Assembly (NCBI RefSeq): GCF_900101765.1
Contig: NZ_LT627735.1
Span: 868,001 to 932,000 of the forward strand
DNA length: 64,000 bases
Direction: 5' to 3'
From: Nonlabens sp. Hel1_33_55
Lineage (GTDB): Bacteria > Bacteroidota > Bacteroidia > Flavobacteriales > Flavobacteriaceae
Shown: one piece after another, positions 25,864-34,904 of the stretch
Layout of the letters: each line of letters begins with the position of its first letter
Position numbering within the stretch: position 1 is the first letter of the stretch
Made by a program: the position numbers and the translations under genes
The notes under the pieces: generated by a model
Database searches by the model: none
Told to the model about the DNA's origin: nothing
Seen by the model: only the letters and a program-made list of their open reading frames with translations

Positions 25864-26024
25864 GATTTATAAACTAGATAGTGAGTTCCTTCTTTATGAC
25901 TGCTAGAAACAAATTGTAGGTCACATAAAAGTTTGTAAACCCGTATGGAGCATTTCAACTGTTCTCAATGCAAACACTTGTTGAGATATTTTTTTTGTAA
26001 AAAAGATTTGCGCTGAACGAATCT

Positions 26025-26083
26025 CTCCTTCTCGACACTTCGACAAGCTCAGTGCGGCGCTCTCGCTAGAAGCGGCTTGCAAT
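26025..26083. repeat. dispersed repeat, right copy 1
   Basis: Begins CTCCTTCTCGACACTTCGAC and ends near CTCGCTAGAAGCGGCTT; about 59 nt, nearly identical to 26168-26226 and inverted relative to units at 24084-24300. Confidence 0.85.
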
Positions 26084-26167
26084 TTAGTTTATTTATGCAG
26101 CTAATAAACCAATATCGAGCGGCAGTCGAGATATGGTTTTCCCACCAGCTTTTTTCATAACGATACG

Positions 26168-26226
26168 CTCCTTCTCGACACTTCGACAAGGTCAGTGTGG
26201 TACTCTCGCTAGAAGCGGCTTTCAAT
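26168..26226. repeat. dispersed repeat, right copy 2
   Basis: Direct repeat of 26025-26083 with a few changes. A unit with CGACTTCGCTCAATGTGAA follows near 26269 and mirrors the one near 24179. Confidence 0.85.
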
Positions 26227-26382
26227 TTTGTGAATGTTGAGAAGCTATTAAACCAGTATCGAGCATTTCGACTTCGCTCAATGTGAATTCTAGTCGGTAT
26301 ATGGTTGTGGCACAGAGGATATGTATCAAACAAATGGTCTCTTATAGATTCTCGCTCGAAATTCCTACCATTAACGATGCAC

Positions 26383-26413
26383 AAAAAAACCGCCCTAATT
26401 AGAGGACGGTTTT
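26383..26413 (-). terminator. terminator of the acidic-protein gene
   Basis: Minus strand AAACCGTCCT, short AT loop, AGGGCGGTTT, then a T run; one G-U pair. Confidence 0.85.
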
Positions 26414-26451
26414 ATAAATTAATATGGAAAACTAAGAAGTTGCAATAATTG

Positions 26452-26781
26452 CTAATCTTCCTCTTCGTCATCCGGTTCCTCATCTGCGATCTCTGCAGCT
26501 TCGGCGTTAGGATCCATTTCTGGTAATGCATCTGGATCGCTCATTTCTGCATCGTCATAGTCATCTACGTCAAAGGCTTCCATTTGCATCTCCAGTTTTT
26601 GGGAGATTTTTACAAGATACTTGACATCTTCCGTTTTAACCTCGACGGCATGAATGGTTTCGTTTTTATGATTTTTGAAAGTAATGACATCATCGTCACC
26701 ATAACCATCTGGATAGCGATCTACTAAAAGCTGTAGAACGTCTGGAGTTAATTTTTTGTAATCTACGATGACATTTCTCAT
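26452..26781 (-). CDS. conserved acidic protein of unknown function
   Basis: A 109-residue protein with a folded N-terminal half (VIVDYKKLTPDVLQLLVDRYP, then YGDDDVITFKN and AVEVKTEDVKYLVKIS) and a very acidic tail rich in Asp/Glu. I recall similar proteins beside aroB in other Flavobacteriia, without a known function. The start is 74 nt downstream of aroB, and a strong terminator follows, so it is the second gene of an aroB operon. Confidence 0.75.
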   Translation of the reverse strand: MRNVIVDYKKLTPDVLQLLVDRYPDGYGDDDVITFKNHKNETIHAVEVKTEDVKYLVKISQKLEMQMEAFDVDDYDDAEMSDPDALPEMDPNAEAAEIADEEPDDEEED

Positions 26782-26855
26782 AGTCTAAAGGGTTTCAATT
26801 TTTTGGGAAAGTATAAAAATATCTCAGTATCGACAATAAAAAGGAAGGAGTTTAT

Positions 26856-27935
26856 TTATTTGAGATACAATTTAAATCCATTACGTATTTCATCCAGGTT
26901 GACTACACAATCGGTTTGATATTGACCTATAGAATTGAGCAATACAAATCGTACCTCACCATTGACATTCTTTTTGTCATGAGCCATCAAGCCTATGATC
27001 TGATCCACGTCTTTATCAGTAAAAGAAAGTTTGAGTTCCAACTTTTTATAAAAAGACTCAATCTGATTGAAATCTGCTTGTGACAAATCTGTATTTAAGA
27101 CACTTAAATAGGATTCTATCATCATACCTGCGGCAATGGCTTCACCGTGAAGTACATCCTCATGATTTTCGCTCGCCATACAGAAAGATTCTATCGCGTG
27201 ACCAACAGTATGACCGTAGTTAAGAGATTTGCGGGCATCCTTTTCATAGGGATCGCTTTGTACCACATCATTCTTTATAATAATGGATTGGTAAATCAAG
27301 GATTCAAAAGTATCATCGCTAAAATCAAAGTCAATGGCCAGCATATTTTCCCAATAGATACGATCTGCAATCAATCCATGTTTGAACATTTCAAAACTAC
27401 CGTTGCGCAATTGATTTTGAGGTAATGTTTCTAAGAAGTCTGGATCAACCAATGTCATCGCTGGCGGCTGAATCACACCTATCTGATTTTTTAAATTCCC
27501 TAGATCCACGCCGTTTTTACCGCCAACTGATGCATCTACCATTGCCAGTAAACTAGTAGGCACGTGTATAAAGTCAATACCTCTCTTAATAGTGCAGGCT
27601 ACAAAACCGCCTAGATCAGTGACCACGCCACCACCTAAACTTATAAAAAGGCTATTGCGATCGCAACCTAATTCAATAAGCGCGCTCCACACACCAGTAC
27701 AGGTATCTATATTTTTAAACTCTTCGCCAGCTTCAATTTCTATCACCTCAATAGGCGCGATTGTTTCCAGTCTCGCGATAAACCTAGCATAACAATGTTG
27801 CATGGTATTCTCATCAACCAGTACAAATATGATACTCGGCAGTTTTTGAGCAACATAGCTATTTAGTTGCTCATAACACTCTTCGCCAAAATGTATGGCA
27901 TACGTCTCATTTATTATGGAGGTCATTCTCGTCAT
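26856..27935 (-). CDS. aroB: 3-dehydroquinate synthase
   Basis: AroB makes 3-dehydroquinate from DAHP in the shikimate pathway, using NAD and a metal. The 359-residue protein has GEEFKN and the NAD-binding block SLGGGVVTDLGGFVA, then PTSLLAMVDASVGGKNGVDLG and the metal-site region LNYGHTVGHAIES. The first residues MTRMTS allow a start at either Met. The upstream gap contains a palindrome copy. Confidence 0.95.
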   Translation of the reverse strand: MTRMTSIINETYAIHFGEECYEQLNSYVAQKLPSIIFVLVDENTMQHCYARFIARLETIAPIEVIEIEAGEEFKNIDTCTGVWSALIELGCDRNSLFISLGGGVVTDLGGFVACTIKRGIDFIHVPTSLLAMVDASVGGKNGVDLGNLKNQIGVIQPPAMTLVDPDFLETLPQNQLRNGSFEMFKHGLIADRIYWENMLAIDFDFSDDTFESLIYQSIIIKNDVVQSDPYEKDARKSLNYGHTVGHAIESFCMASENHEDVLHGEAIAAGMMIESYLSVLNTDLSQADFNQIESFYKKLELKLSFTDKDVDQIIGLMAHDKKNVNGEVRFVLLNSIGQYQTDCVVNLDEIRNGFKLYLK

Positions 27936-27991
27936 CTTACGGTTGATGTTCTCCTAGAATCAAGTTATTTACAATGGCTTTGAGATGAGTT

Positions 27992-28007
27992 CGCTTTCGC
28001 GAAAGCG
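27992..28007. repeat. 16-bp palindrome copy 9 (16/16)
   Basis: Exact copy in the divergent gap between aroB and the proline dehydrogenase gene. Confidence 0.95.
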
Positions 28008-28101
28008 TAACTTTTACCTACCATTCTACAACAAGTCTTAATGAGAACTTAAATAGGTGTCAAAAGTACAACTCTATGATAAATGAGCTGGGTTTCCCAT
28101 T

Positions 28102-28109
28102 TATATTTG
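28102..28109 (+). promoter_or_regulatory. -7 box of proline dehydrogenase gene
   Basis: TATATTTG ends 4 nt before the ATG; leaderless geometry. Confidence 0.6.
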
Positions 28110-28113
28110 CGCC

Positions 28114-29283
28114 ATGAACAAGCAATTTTTTGAGGATACAAAGACGGCTTTTGCCCTTAAGTCTGATTCAGATTTGAAGAAGTCACGGTTTATTTTTTCA
28201 ATGATGGGACAGCAATGGCTGGTCAATCTAGGTTCTAAGGCGACCATGATAGGTTTGAAAATGGGCTTGCCTATCAAAGGCTTGATCAGGAATACCATTT
28301 TTGATCAGTTTTGCGGTGGTACGACGGAAGATGAGTGCATGCCAGAGGTTGAGAGAATGTATGAGAAAGGCGTGAGTTCTATCCTGGATTACTCTGTTGA
28401 AGGAAAAGAAAATGAAGCCGATTTTGATAACGTCGTAGGTAAGAAGCTGACTTTGATCCATGCAGCAGCTATTAATCAGGCATTACCATTTGAAGTGGTT
28501 AAACCAACAGGATTGGGAAGGTTTTACATTTGGCAAAAAGTGTCTGAAGGTGTAGAACTTTCCGCCCCAGAAAAATTGGAATGGGAACGCATCGTTAATA
28601 GGGTTGATTTGTTGTGTAAAACGGCAGTTGATAGTGAAGTAATGCTACTTTTTGACGGTGAGGAAAGCTGGATGCAGGATGCTGCTGATGCTCTGATTAG
28701 AGATATGATGCAGAGTTACAACAAAGAAAAAGCTTACATCTACAACACGGTGCAATGCTACCGCTGGGATCGATTACAGTACATTGAGAATTTATATCAA
28801 AACGCTAAGGCCAATAATTTTATTGCTGGTGCCAAAATTGTACGTGGTGCCTACATGGAAAAAGAACGCGATAGAGCAGCAGAAATGAATTATCCTTCAC
28901 CAATTTGTAAAGATAAAGCCGCCACTGACGACATGTTCAACGATGTCATGAACTTTATTCTGGATCATCTAGATACTATTAAATTGTGTTTAGGAACACA
29001 TAATGAGGAAAGTACGATGGATACTATTGAGTTCATGAAAGAAAAAGGAATTGATCCAAAAAGTGGTGATGTGTGGTTTGGTCAATTATATGGAATGAGT
29101 GATAATCTAACGTTCAATCTGGCAAAAGAAGATTATAATGTCTTCAAAATATTACCCTTTGGACCTATAAAAGATGTGATGCCTTACCTAATTAGGAGAG
29201 CACAAGAGAATACTTCTGTAGCTGGGCAGGTCGGCCGTGAATTAAATTTGATCAATAAAGAAATCGAGCGTCGCGATATTTAA
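28114..29283 (+). CDS. proline dehydrogenase
   Basis: A 389-residue stand-alone FAD-dependent proline dehydrogenase (the PRODH domain of PutA), which oxidises proline to pyrroline-5-carboxylate. Typical blocks are KIVRGAYMEKERDRA, LGTHNEESTMDTIEFM, WFGQLYGMSDNLTFNLA and PYLIRRAQENTSV. It is of mitochondrial-like length rather than the short bacterial form. Its last 4 nt overlap the convergent DUF4258 gene. Confidence 0.92.
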   Translation: MNKQFFEDTKTAFALKSDSDLKKSRFIFSMMGQQWLVNLGSKATMIGLKMGLPIKGLIRNTIFDQFCGGTTEDECMPEVERMYEKGVSSILDYSVEGKENEADFDNVVGKKLTLIHAAAINQALPFEVVKPTGLGRFYIWQKVSEGVELSAPEKLEWERIVNRVDLLCKTAVDSEVMLLFDGEESWMQDAADALIRDMMQSYNKEKAYIYNTVQCYRWDRLQYIENLYQNAKANNFIAGAKIVRGAYMEKERDRAAEMNYPSPICKDKAATDDMFNDVMNFILDHLDTIKLCLGTHNEESTMDTIEFMKEKGIDPKSGDVWFGQLYGMSDNLTFNLAKEDYNVFKILPFGPIKDVMPYLIRRAQENTSVAGQVGRELNLINKEIERRDI

Positions 29284-29660
29284 TTCGTTTCTATTACTAA
29301 TTCTTCTACGCGAACAAAACGATCGCAGTTGGTCACAATCAAAGCAGTTTTGGCAAGTTCTTTACGACCATTAATATAGTATCGATTGCACGGAATTGTA
29401 TCTGTATTTGATTTTGAGAAATCAACGTCTCCATATTTAAGAATCATTATAACGCTGGTCGTATCTATCTCACGATTGGAAAGCAGCTCTCTAAACTCTG
29501 GAGAAAATCGTACCGAGTTTTTTTTATTGATATCAGCTATGACACGATCTCCCGGAAACCAATTACATTGAGCGCGTTTACCGCTTAAAAAAAACACTAG
29601 AAAAACGAGCCCTATGGCAAAACCGCCCATGTAGAAACCTAGACGTTTAATAAAATTCAT
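29280..29660 (-). CDS. DUF4258-domain membrane-anchored protein
   Basis: A 126-residue protein with one N-terminal membrane span (YMGGFAIGLVFLVFFLSG) and a small DUF4258-type domain with a conserved Cys (IPCNRYYINGRK, VTNCDRFVRVEEL). Function unknown; the domain probably lies outside the inner membrane. It starts 9 nt downstream of alanine dehydrogenase and is likely its operon partner. Confidence 0.75.
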   Translation of the reverse strand: MNFIKRLGFYMGGFAIGLVFLVFFLSGKRAQCNWFPGDRVIADINKKNSVRFSPEFRELLSNREIDTTSVIMILKYGDVDFSKSNTDTIPCNRYYINGRKELAKTALIVTNCDRFVRVEELVIETN

Positions 29661-29669
29661 GAAGTTTGC

Positions 29670-30869
29670 TTAAAAGATGAGCAAATTTACATCGCTGCAA
29701 GGTAGGTTGTACCACTCACCAACAGATTTATTGGTATTTATGCCGTGATACATGTAGATTCCGTTTTTGAGTCCTTTGTCCATTCTTATAGAATGTTCAA
29801 TCCCACCATCATCTGCAATGTTTAAAATGTAAGGCGTAAAAATATTGCTTAAGGAAATGGATGCCGTCTTTGAATATCTTGAAGGTAAGTTGGGTACACA
29901 ATAATGAGTCACACCAAATTTTACAAAGGTTGGTTTCTCGTGAGTGGTAAGTTCGCTTGTTTCAAAACAACCACCCATATCGATACTCACATCTATGATT
30001 ACAGAACCAGCTTTCATATTTTCCACCATTGTTTGAGAAACCACAACAGGAGCACGATTCTTACCGGATAATGCCGCAATGACTACGTCACAACGTCTTA
30101 GTGCTTTAGAAAGATATTTGGGTTGCAACGTACTGGTAAATACGGATTGACTTACATTGTCTTTGACTTTTCTCAAGTTGGATATTGAATTGTCAAATAC
30201 TTTTACGTTTGCACCTAAACCTAATGCGGTACGAATCGCAAATTCTCCAACCGTTCCTGCGCCCATTATTACGACTTCTACCGGCGGTACACCAGTTATA
30301 TTCCCGAAAAGCTGACCAGTTCTGTTAGGACCACTACTCAATAATTCTGATGCGATTAAAATGGAGGCTACTCCAGAAATTTCACTGAGAGCTGCAGTTG
30401 CGATATAATGTCCCTCATCATCCTGAATAAATTCAAATGCTAAGGCCGTAATTTTTTTCTCAGCTAGCTTTTCAAAGTATTCCTTGTTGCGAGTTTTAAG
30501 TTGTAAAGCACTGATCAGAACCGTTTGTGGCTTGATCATTTTTATTTCTTCTAAAGATGGTGGTGCTACTTTAAGTATAGTAGGACAGGAGAAAACCTTT
30601 TTAGTATCTGAGGTTAACTCTGCGCCAGCCTCAAGATATTCATTGTCAATAAAGCTACTTCCTAATCCTGCGCCCTTTTCCATGATGATGCGATGACCGT
30701 GTGCTGTAAGTGCCGCAACGGCATCTGGAGTTAAACAAATGCGTTTTTCAACGTGTTGATCTTCTTTAGGAATACCTATAAAAAGCTCTTTTTTAGTACG
30801 TTGAATCTCCAATCGCTCCTCTTGCGGGATCAACTGGTCTTTAGTAAAAGGATTGAGAACGTGACTCAT
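29670..30869 (-). CDS. ald: alanine dehydrogenase
   Basis: A 399-residue NAD-dependent alanine dehydrogenase/PNT-family protein, interconverting alanine with pyruvate and ammonia. Visible are the N-terminal GIPKEDQHVEKRICLTP substrate region, the Rossmann loop MGAGTVGEFAIRTALGLG, and the SIDMGGCFETS and GVTHYCVPNLPSRYS blocks typical of the family. It lies in the leftward run porX-tsaE-(membrane protein)-ald, an order that recurs in Bacteroidota. Confidence 0.9.
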   Translation of the reverse strand: MSHVLNPFTKDQLIPQEERLEIQRTKKELFIGIPKEDQHVEKRICLTPDAVAALTAHGHRIIMEKGAGLGSSFIDNEYLEAGAELTSDTKKVFSCPTILKVAPPSLEEIKMIKPQTVLISALQLKTRNKEYFEKLAEKKITALAFEFIQDDEGHYIATAALSEISGVASILIASELLSSGPNRTGQLFGNITGVPPVEVVIMGAGTVGEFAIRTALGLGANVKVFDNSISNLRKVKDNVSQSVFTSTLQPKYLSKALRRCDVVIAALSGKNRAPVVVSQTMVENMKAGSVIIDVSIDMGGCFETSELTTHEKPTFVKFGVTHYCVPNLPSRYSKTASISLSNIFTPYILNIADDGGIEHSIRMDKGLKNGIYMYHGINTNKSVGEWYNLPCSDVNLLIF

Positions 30870-30902
30870 AATGTAAAATATGCAGTCAGCAATATAGAAT
30901 AA

Positions 30903-31394
30903 TTACTTGAAAAATTTATCGCTCGGTTTTTTAATGAAGTTCTCAATTTCAGAGATGTCAATCCCATGAACCTTATCAAAAACCTTTGTTCTAGCGAGAT
31001 ATGACGCAGATAATGACGCAACTACAACGGGAACTAAGAAGCCTAATTCTTGTCCTTCATCCATGATATGGATATCATCATTTATTGCACTATACATTTG
31101 AAAAGCAAACATGGCCATTGGAATTAAGATACAATGATACCACCAATGCTTACAAGTTAGAAACCAGATTACCATTAAATAAAAAGGTATAAACTTTGCC
31201 ATTATAGTCCAGATACTTACTTGAGCTCTTAGATAATATCCCGAGTGATATGTAAACAAAAAATTGTCCCAATCCGGACCGGTTGGGACAACTTCATAAG
31301 TATAAAAAAAGTATGGAGTAGTGGCCAGAATGACCGCTACAATACTACCCACGAGAAGGTATGATGATCCATCTTTTGTCGATTTTCTTTGCAT
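30903..31394 (-). CDS. hypothetical multi-span membrane protein
   Basis: I take MQRKSTKDGSSYLL as the start (163 residues); an earlier Met would add six. About four hydrophobic segments are seen (LLVGSIVAVILATTPYFFY, TIMAKFIPFYLMVIWFL, HCILIPMAMFAFQMY, LGFLVPVVVASLSASYL), with a charged C-terminal tail. No family recognised. It sits 33 nt upstream of ald, and its start overlaps the small frame at 31345-31491 in another frame. Confidence 0.6.
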   Translation of the reverse strand: MQRKSTKDGSSYLLVGSIVAVILATTPYFFYTYEVVPTGPDWDNFLFTYHSGYYLRAQVSIWTIMAKFIPFYLMVIWFLTCKHWWYHCILIPMAMFAFQMYSAINDDIHIMDEGQELGFLVPVVVASLSASYLARTKVFDKVHGIDISEIENFIKKPSDKFFK

Positions 31395-31491
31395 TGGTTG
31401 TTTCAGGTGCAAATGATGTTGCAGCAGTTGCAGCTAAAGATACTGCAAAAAGTGAAACTAGGGCGATTGCTTTGAGTGATTTGTTGTTCAT
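31345..31491 (-). CDS. small secreted peptide, 48 residues
   Basis: A short frame begins with a good signal peptide (NNKSLKAIALVSLFAVSLAATAATSF) and leaves a mature part of about 20 residues. It overlaps the start of the downstream membrane-protein gene by about 50 nt in a different frame. The clean signal sequence is the support; no homolog is known to me. It could instead be the remains of a longer exported protein. Confidence 0.45.
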   Translation of the reverse strand: MNNKSLKAIALVSLFAVSLAATAATSFAPETTNAKKIDKRWIIIPSRG

Positions 31492-31669
31492 AATAATTGG
31501 TTTAAGTAAGTTAAAAAAGGGTTTAAGTAAATAAGTGATATAAAACTAGGGATCACTTGCCTTTTTTTTCTTCAAACCAAATATTTATCGACGTAAGATC
31601 TAGATTATCGTTGTAATTGTAATTATTAAGATAATATCAAGTTAATAATTTAATAAATGATAAATTAGT

Positions 31670-32080
31670 TTATCGACGAACTACATCATTCACGTTTAGA
31701 CTTCTTAAATCTTTCCCAATAATATCTATTTTAATATGTTGGTAATCAGAAATAATTGGAATTATAAGCGATGGCCACTCAATAAGTCTTAGGGACTTTT
31801 CATCGAAATATTCTTCAACTCCTATATCGTGTAATTCATCGATTGATTCAATACGGTATAAGTCAAAATGGTATATTCTATAATTATTCCCTTGATATTG
31901 GTTAACAATATTATAAGTAGGAGATGATATATTTTCGGTTACGCCTAGTTGTTTACAGATCGCTGCAATTAGTGTGGTCTTTCCAGATCCCATGGGTGCA
32001 TCGAATAATAGGTTATCACTTTTCGCGGAAGCGATAACGTAAGCTGCAGCCTTATCAATTTCTTCTAGACTATATTCCAT
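31670..32080 (-). CDS. tsaE: tRNA threonylcarbamoyladenosine biosynthesis ATPase TsaE
   Basis: A 136-residue P-loop protein needed for t6A modification at A37 of tRNAs, acting with TsaB and TsaD. The P-loop is APMGSGKTT (residues 28-36), followed by SPTYNIVNQY and the HFDLYRI Walker-B-like block. It directly follows porX with no gap. A weak palindrome-like sequence (32018-32033, 12 of 16) encodes IASAKS just before the P-loop. Confidence 0.93.
   Translation of the reverse strand: MEYSLEEIDKAAAYVIASAKSDNLLFDAPMGSGKTTLIAAICKQLGVTENISSPTYNIVNQYQGNNYRIYHFDLYRIESIDELHDIGVEEYFDEKSLRLIEWPSLIIPIISDYQHIKIDIIGKDLRSLNVNDVVRR
32018..32033. repeat. degenerate 16-bp palindrome, copy 10 (12/16)
   Basis: ACTTTTCGCGGAAGCG in tsaE; the core is largely kept. 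It may be a decayed copy or chance. Confidence 0.4.
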
Positions 32081-33631
32081 CTATCTAGGGTTGAATACCG
32101 CAAATGGAATTAACATCTCTTCCAAGGAAACACCGCCATGTTGATAGGTGTTTCTATAATAACTCACATAATGATTGTAGTTGTTGGGATATGCGAAGAA
32201 AAGATCTCCCTTAGCAAAGATGAAACTACTGCTCATATTTATCTTAGGTAGACCTATTGTATTAGGATCTGTGGCTGCCAGAACATCTTTATCTTCATAA
32301 GACAAACTGCGGCCGGTTTTGTATCGCAGATTGAGACTTGTGTTTTTATCGCCTATCACTTTACTAGGAGTGGTCACATTTATGGTACCATGATCCGTGG
32401 TAAGAACGAGTTTCATACCAAGTTCTGCACCACGCTGGATCATCTCCAATAATGGCGAATTCTTAAACCAACTTACCGTAAGAGAACGATATGACTTATC
32501 TGTACTCGCAAGGTCCTTGATAACTTCCATTTCTGTTTTAGAATGGGAAAGCATATCCACAAAGTTGTAGACAATTACAGTCAAGTCATTATCTTTTTGA
32601 GTTTTAAAGCTCTCGGCTAGTTTGCGACCATTCTGTTCGTTTGTAATTTTGTGGTATTGATGTGTGATATTTAATCCCAGACGTTTGAGCTGCGCTTCAA
32701 GAAAATCATTCTCGTGCATGTTTTTGCCACCATCATCTGTATCATTAAGCCAGTAGTTAGGATGTCTCTTTTCCATATCTGCTGGCATTAGGCCAGAAAA
32801 AATAGCATTACGAGCATACTGTGTAGCTGTTGGCAAAATCGAACAGTACGTTTCTTCCTGCACCTTTTTGTAGGTGTTGTTCACGATGTTTTCGAACATC
32901 TTGAATTGATCATATCGCATGTTGTCTACCACTACAAATAGAACCGGTTCTTTTTCTTTTAATAGAGGAACCACTCTTTTTTTGAAAAGCTGATGACTCA
33001 AAATTGGCGCATCCTCTTCATCTTCAAACCAATCTTTATAATTCTTATCAATGAATTTGCAGAATTGCTGATTGGCTTCTGTTTTTTGAGCTGTTAGAAT
33101 TTCAAACATGCCGCTATCATCTACATTCTCAAGTTCCAATTCCCAAAAAAGTAGTCTTTGATACATCTGTACCCATTCCTCATAGCTATTGATCATGGAA
33201 AGATCCATGGCAATCTTGCGGAATTCCCTTTGATAATCAGAGGTTGTTTTTGCATTAACGAGTCTCGAATGGTCCAGATTCTTTTTGAGAGATAGCAAAA
33301 TCTGATTAGGGTTGACAGGCTTGATCAGATAATCTGCGATTTTTGAACCTATGGCTTCTTCCATGATATATTCTTCCTCACTCTTAGTGATCATAATCAC
33401 GGGAAGATTTGCCTGCTTTTCCTTGATTTCGTGAAGGGTTTCCAGTCCAGTCAATCCAGGCATATTCTCATCGAGTAGAATTATATCATAAATTTCTTCT
33501 TCAATAGCCTCTATTGCCTCAGTTCCAGATACTCTTGTATCCACTTCATACCCCTTATTTGTAAGAAATATAATATGTGGTTTTAAGAGGTCCACTTCAT
33601 CATCTACCCATAGTATTTTGATCGTCGTCAT
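32081..33631 (-). CDS. porX: PorX-type response regulator with PglZ domain
   Basis: I start at MTTIKILWVDDEVDLL (complement of 33629-33631), not at the longer frame. The 516-residue protein has an N-terminal receiver domain (acidic pair Asp10-Asp11, phospho-acceptor Asp54 in ILLDENMPG). An alkaline-phosphatase-like PglZ domain follows (VVVDNMRYDQF, LPTATQYARNAIFSG, LTTDHGTI). This is the architecture of PorX, which with PorY controls type IX secretion in Porphyromonas. It is divergent from the HD-protein gene; the two starts nearly touch, so promoters overlap the coding ends. Confidence 0.92.
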   Translation of the reverse strand: MTTIKILWVDDEVDLLKPHIIFLTNKGYEVDTRVSGTEAIEAIEEEIYDIILLDENMPGLTGLETLHEIKEKQANLPVIMITKSEEEYIMEEAIGSKIADYLIKPVNPNQILLSLKKNLDHSRLVNAKTTSDYQREFRKIAMDLSMINSYEEWVQMYQRLLFWELELENVDDSGMFEILTAQKTEANQQFCKFIDKNYKDWFEDEEDAPILSHQLFKKRVVPLLKEKEPVLFVVVDNMRYDQFKMFENIVNNTYKKVQEETYCSILPTATQYARNAIFSGLMPADMEKRHPNYWLNDTDDGGKNMHENDFLEAQLKRLGLNITHQYHKITNEQNGRKLAESFKTQKDNDLTVIVYNFVDMLSHSKTEMEVIKDLASTDKSYRSLTVSWFKNSPLLEMIQRGAELGMKLVLTTDHGTINVTTPSKVIGDKNTSLNLRYKTGRSLSYEDKDVLAATDPNTIGLPKINMSSSFIFAKGDLFFAYPNNYNHYVSYYRNTYQHGGVSLEEMLIPFAVFNPR

Positions 33632-34880
33632 ATCTGTATATTTGTTGAAACGCTTGCATCTATTGAAACAGCAGAACAAACTTAAAATATTAAACGATCC
33701 TATCTATGGATTTATTTCCGTCCCCAGCAACGAGATATTTGAGTTAATAGAACATCCTTACTTTCAAAGGTTGCGTCGCATCACCCAGATGGGATTGAGT
33801 TATTTAGTCTATCCAGGTGCAAATCACACTAGATTTCATCACGCGATTGGTTGCATGCATCTCATGCAAAAAGCTGTTCAAGTCCTTAGATCAAAGTCGG
33901 TTAGCATTAGTGATGTTGAAGAAGATGCTCTTTATAAAGCGATTTTATTACATGATTTAGGGCATGGACCATTTTCTCACGCACTGGAAAATTTGATCAT
34001 TCCAGGACTACATCACGAGCAAATTTCATTGCTTTTCATGGAGGATTTGAACGACCAGTTTAACGGAAGTTTAACCACAGCCATTCAAATATTCAAAGGA
34101 GAATACGACCGGCCGTTTATGCTTGAGTTAGTTTCTAGCCAATTGGATATGGATCGTCTGGATTACTTGAGAAGAGACAGTTTTTACACCGGCGTTGCAG
34201 AAGGTAACATCAATAGCCAGCGGCTTATTGCCATGCTCAATGTTAAGAACGACCGGCTAGTGGTAGAAGAAAAGGCACTATACAGTGTGGAAAGCTTCTT
34301 ATCGAATCGCCGTTTGATGTATTGGCAAGTTTATTTACATAAAACGGGAATAGGAGCAGAGCATCTACTGCAGAGTGTTTTCAAGCGCATCGAGGAGTTA
34401 ATTCAACGTGGTAAGACTGTAAAAATTCCTGAAACCCTTCAGTATTTTTTGATTGACAAGAGCAATATCCCAAAGGTTTTTTTACCTGCATTTGCTAGGA
34501 TTGACGACAGCGATGTAATACAGCTTTTAAAAATCAATATGACAGCAGACGATTTTGTTCTGAGTGAGCTCTGCAAAATGATTATTAATAGACAATTATT
34601 GAAAATCAAAATCTCTGACAAACCTGTATCTAAAACCAGACTGACAAAGAAGATCGAAAAACTGAAAAAGTCCTATAATCTTTCTGATGAAGAAGCATCC
34701 TATTTTATTTTCAATGGGACTATTAGTAATTCCGCTTACGCGAAAGCGAATCCTATTTTAATATTGAACAAAAAAGGGACGTTGGAAGAATTGACAGACG
34801 CCACAAACGAGCAAAGTTTTGAAGCACTAACCAAAGTTGTTACTAAATATTACTATTGCTATCCTAAGATTCAAGATTGA
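33618..34880 (+). CDS. HD-domain phosphohydrolase (dGTPase-like)
   Basis: A metal-dependent HD-superfamily protein of about 410 residues. Conserved pieces are LNDPIYGFISVP, GANHTRFHHAIGCMHLM and the HD motif LLHDLGHGPFSHALE, then QLDMDRLDYLRRDS. Relatives hydrolyse dNTPs or nucleotides. No ATG precedes the conserved start. The frame begins at TTG 33618 but overlaps porX, and the TTG codons at 33642 or 33645 are likelier starts. A palindrome-like copy encodes SAYAKAN. Confidence 0.85.
   Translation: MIVVISVYLLKRLHLLKQQNKLKILNDPIYGFISVPSNEIFELIEHPYFQRLRRITQMGLSYLVYPGANHTRFHHAIGCMHLMQKAVQVLRSKSVSISDVEEDALYKAILLHDLGHGPFSHALENLIIPGLHHEQISLLFMEDLNDQFNGSLTTAIQIFKGEYDRPFMLELVSSQLDMDRLDYLRRDSFYTGVAEGNINSQRLIAMLNVKNDRLVVEEKALYSVESFLSNRRLMYWQVYLHKTGIGAEHLLQSVFKRIEELIQRGKTVKIPETLQYFLIDKSNIPKVFLPAFARIDDSDVIQLLKINMTADDFVLSELCKMIINRQLLKIKISDKPVSKTRLTKKIEKLKKSYNLSDEEASYFIFNGTISNSAYAKANPILILNKKGTLEELTDATNEQSFEALTKVVTKYYYCYPKIQD
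34733..34748. repeat. 16-bp palindrome copy 11 (15/16)
   Basis: CGCTTACGCGAAAGCG inside the HD-protein gene, read as AYAKA. Confidence 0.9.
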
Positions 34881-34891
34881 TGTTAAATTAG

Positions 34892-34899
34892 TATTTTTG
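34892..34899 (+). promoter_or_regulatory. -7 box of the lpx operon
   Basis: TATTTTTG ends 5 nt before the lpxD ATG, in the 24-nt gap after the HD gene. Confidence 0.5.
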
Positions 34900-34904
34900 C
34901 TAGA

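Larger units (their letters stand above)
25864..26381. other. repeat-bearing gap right of sucC
   Basis: No credible gene. It holds the two long direct repeat copies listed below. A 111-codon minus frame at 26049-26384 lies over repeats and is not a gene. Confidence 0.7.

Noticed and set aside
26049..26384. 111-codon minus-strand frame
   Set aside because: It lies over the dispersed repeats and has no protein-like composition.
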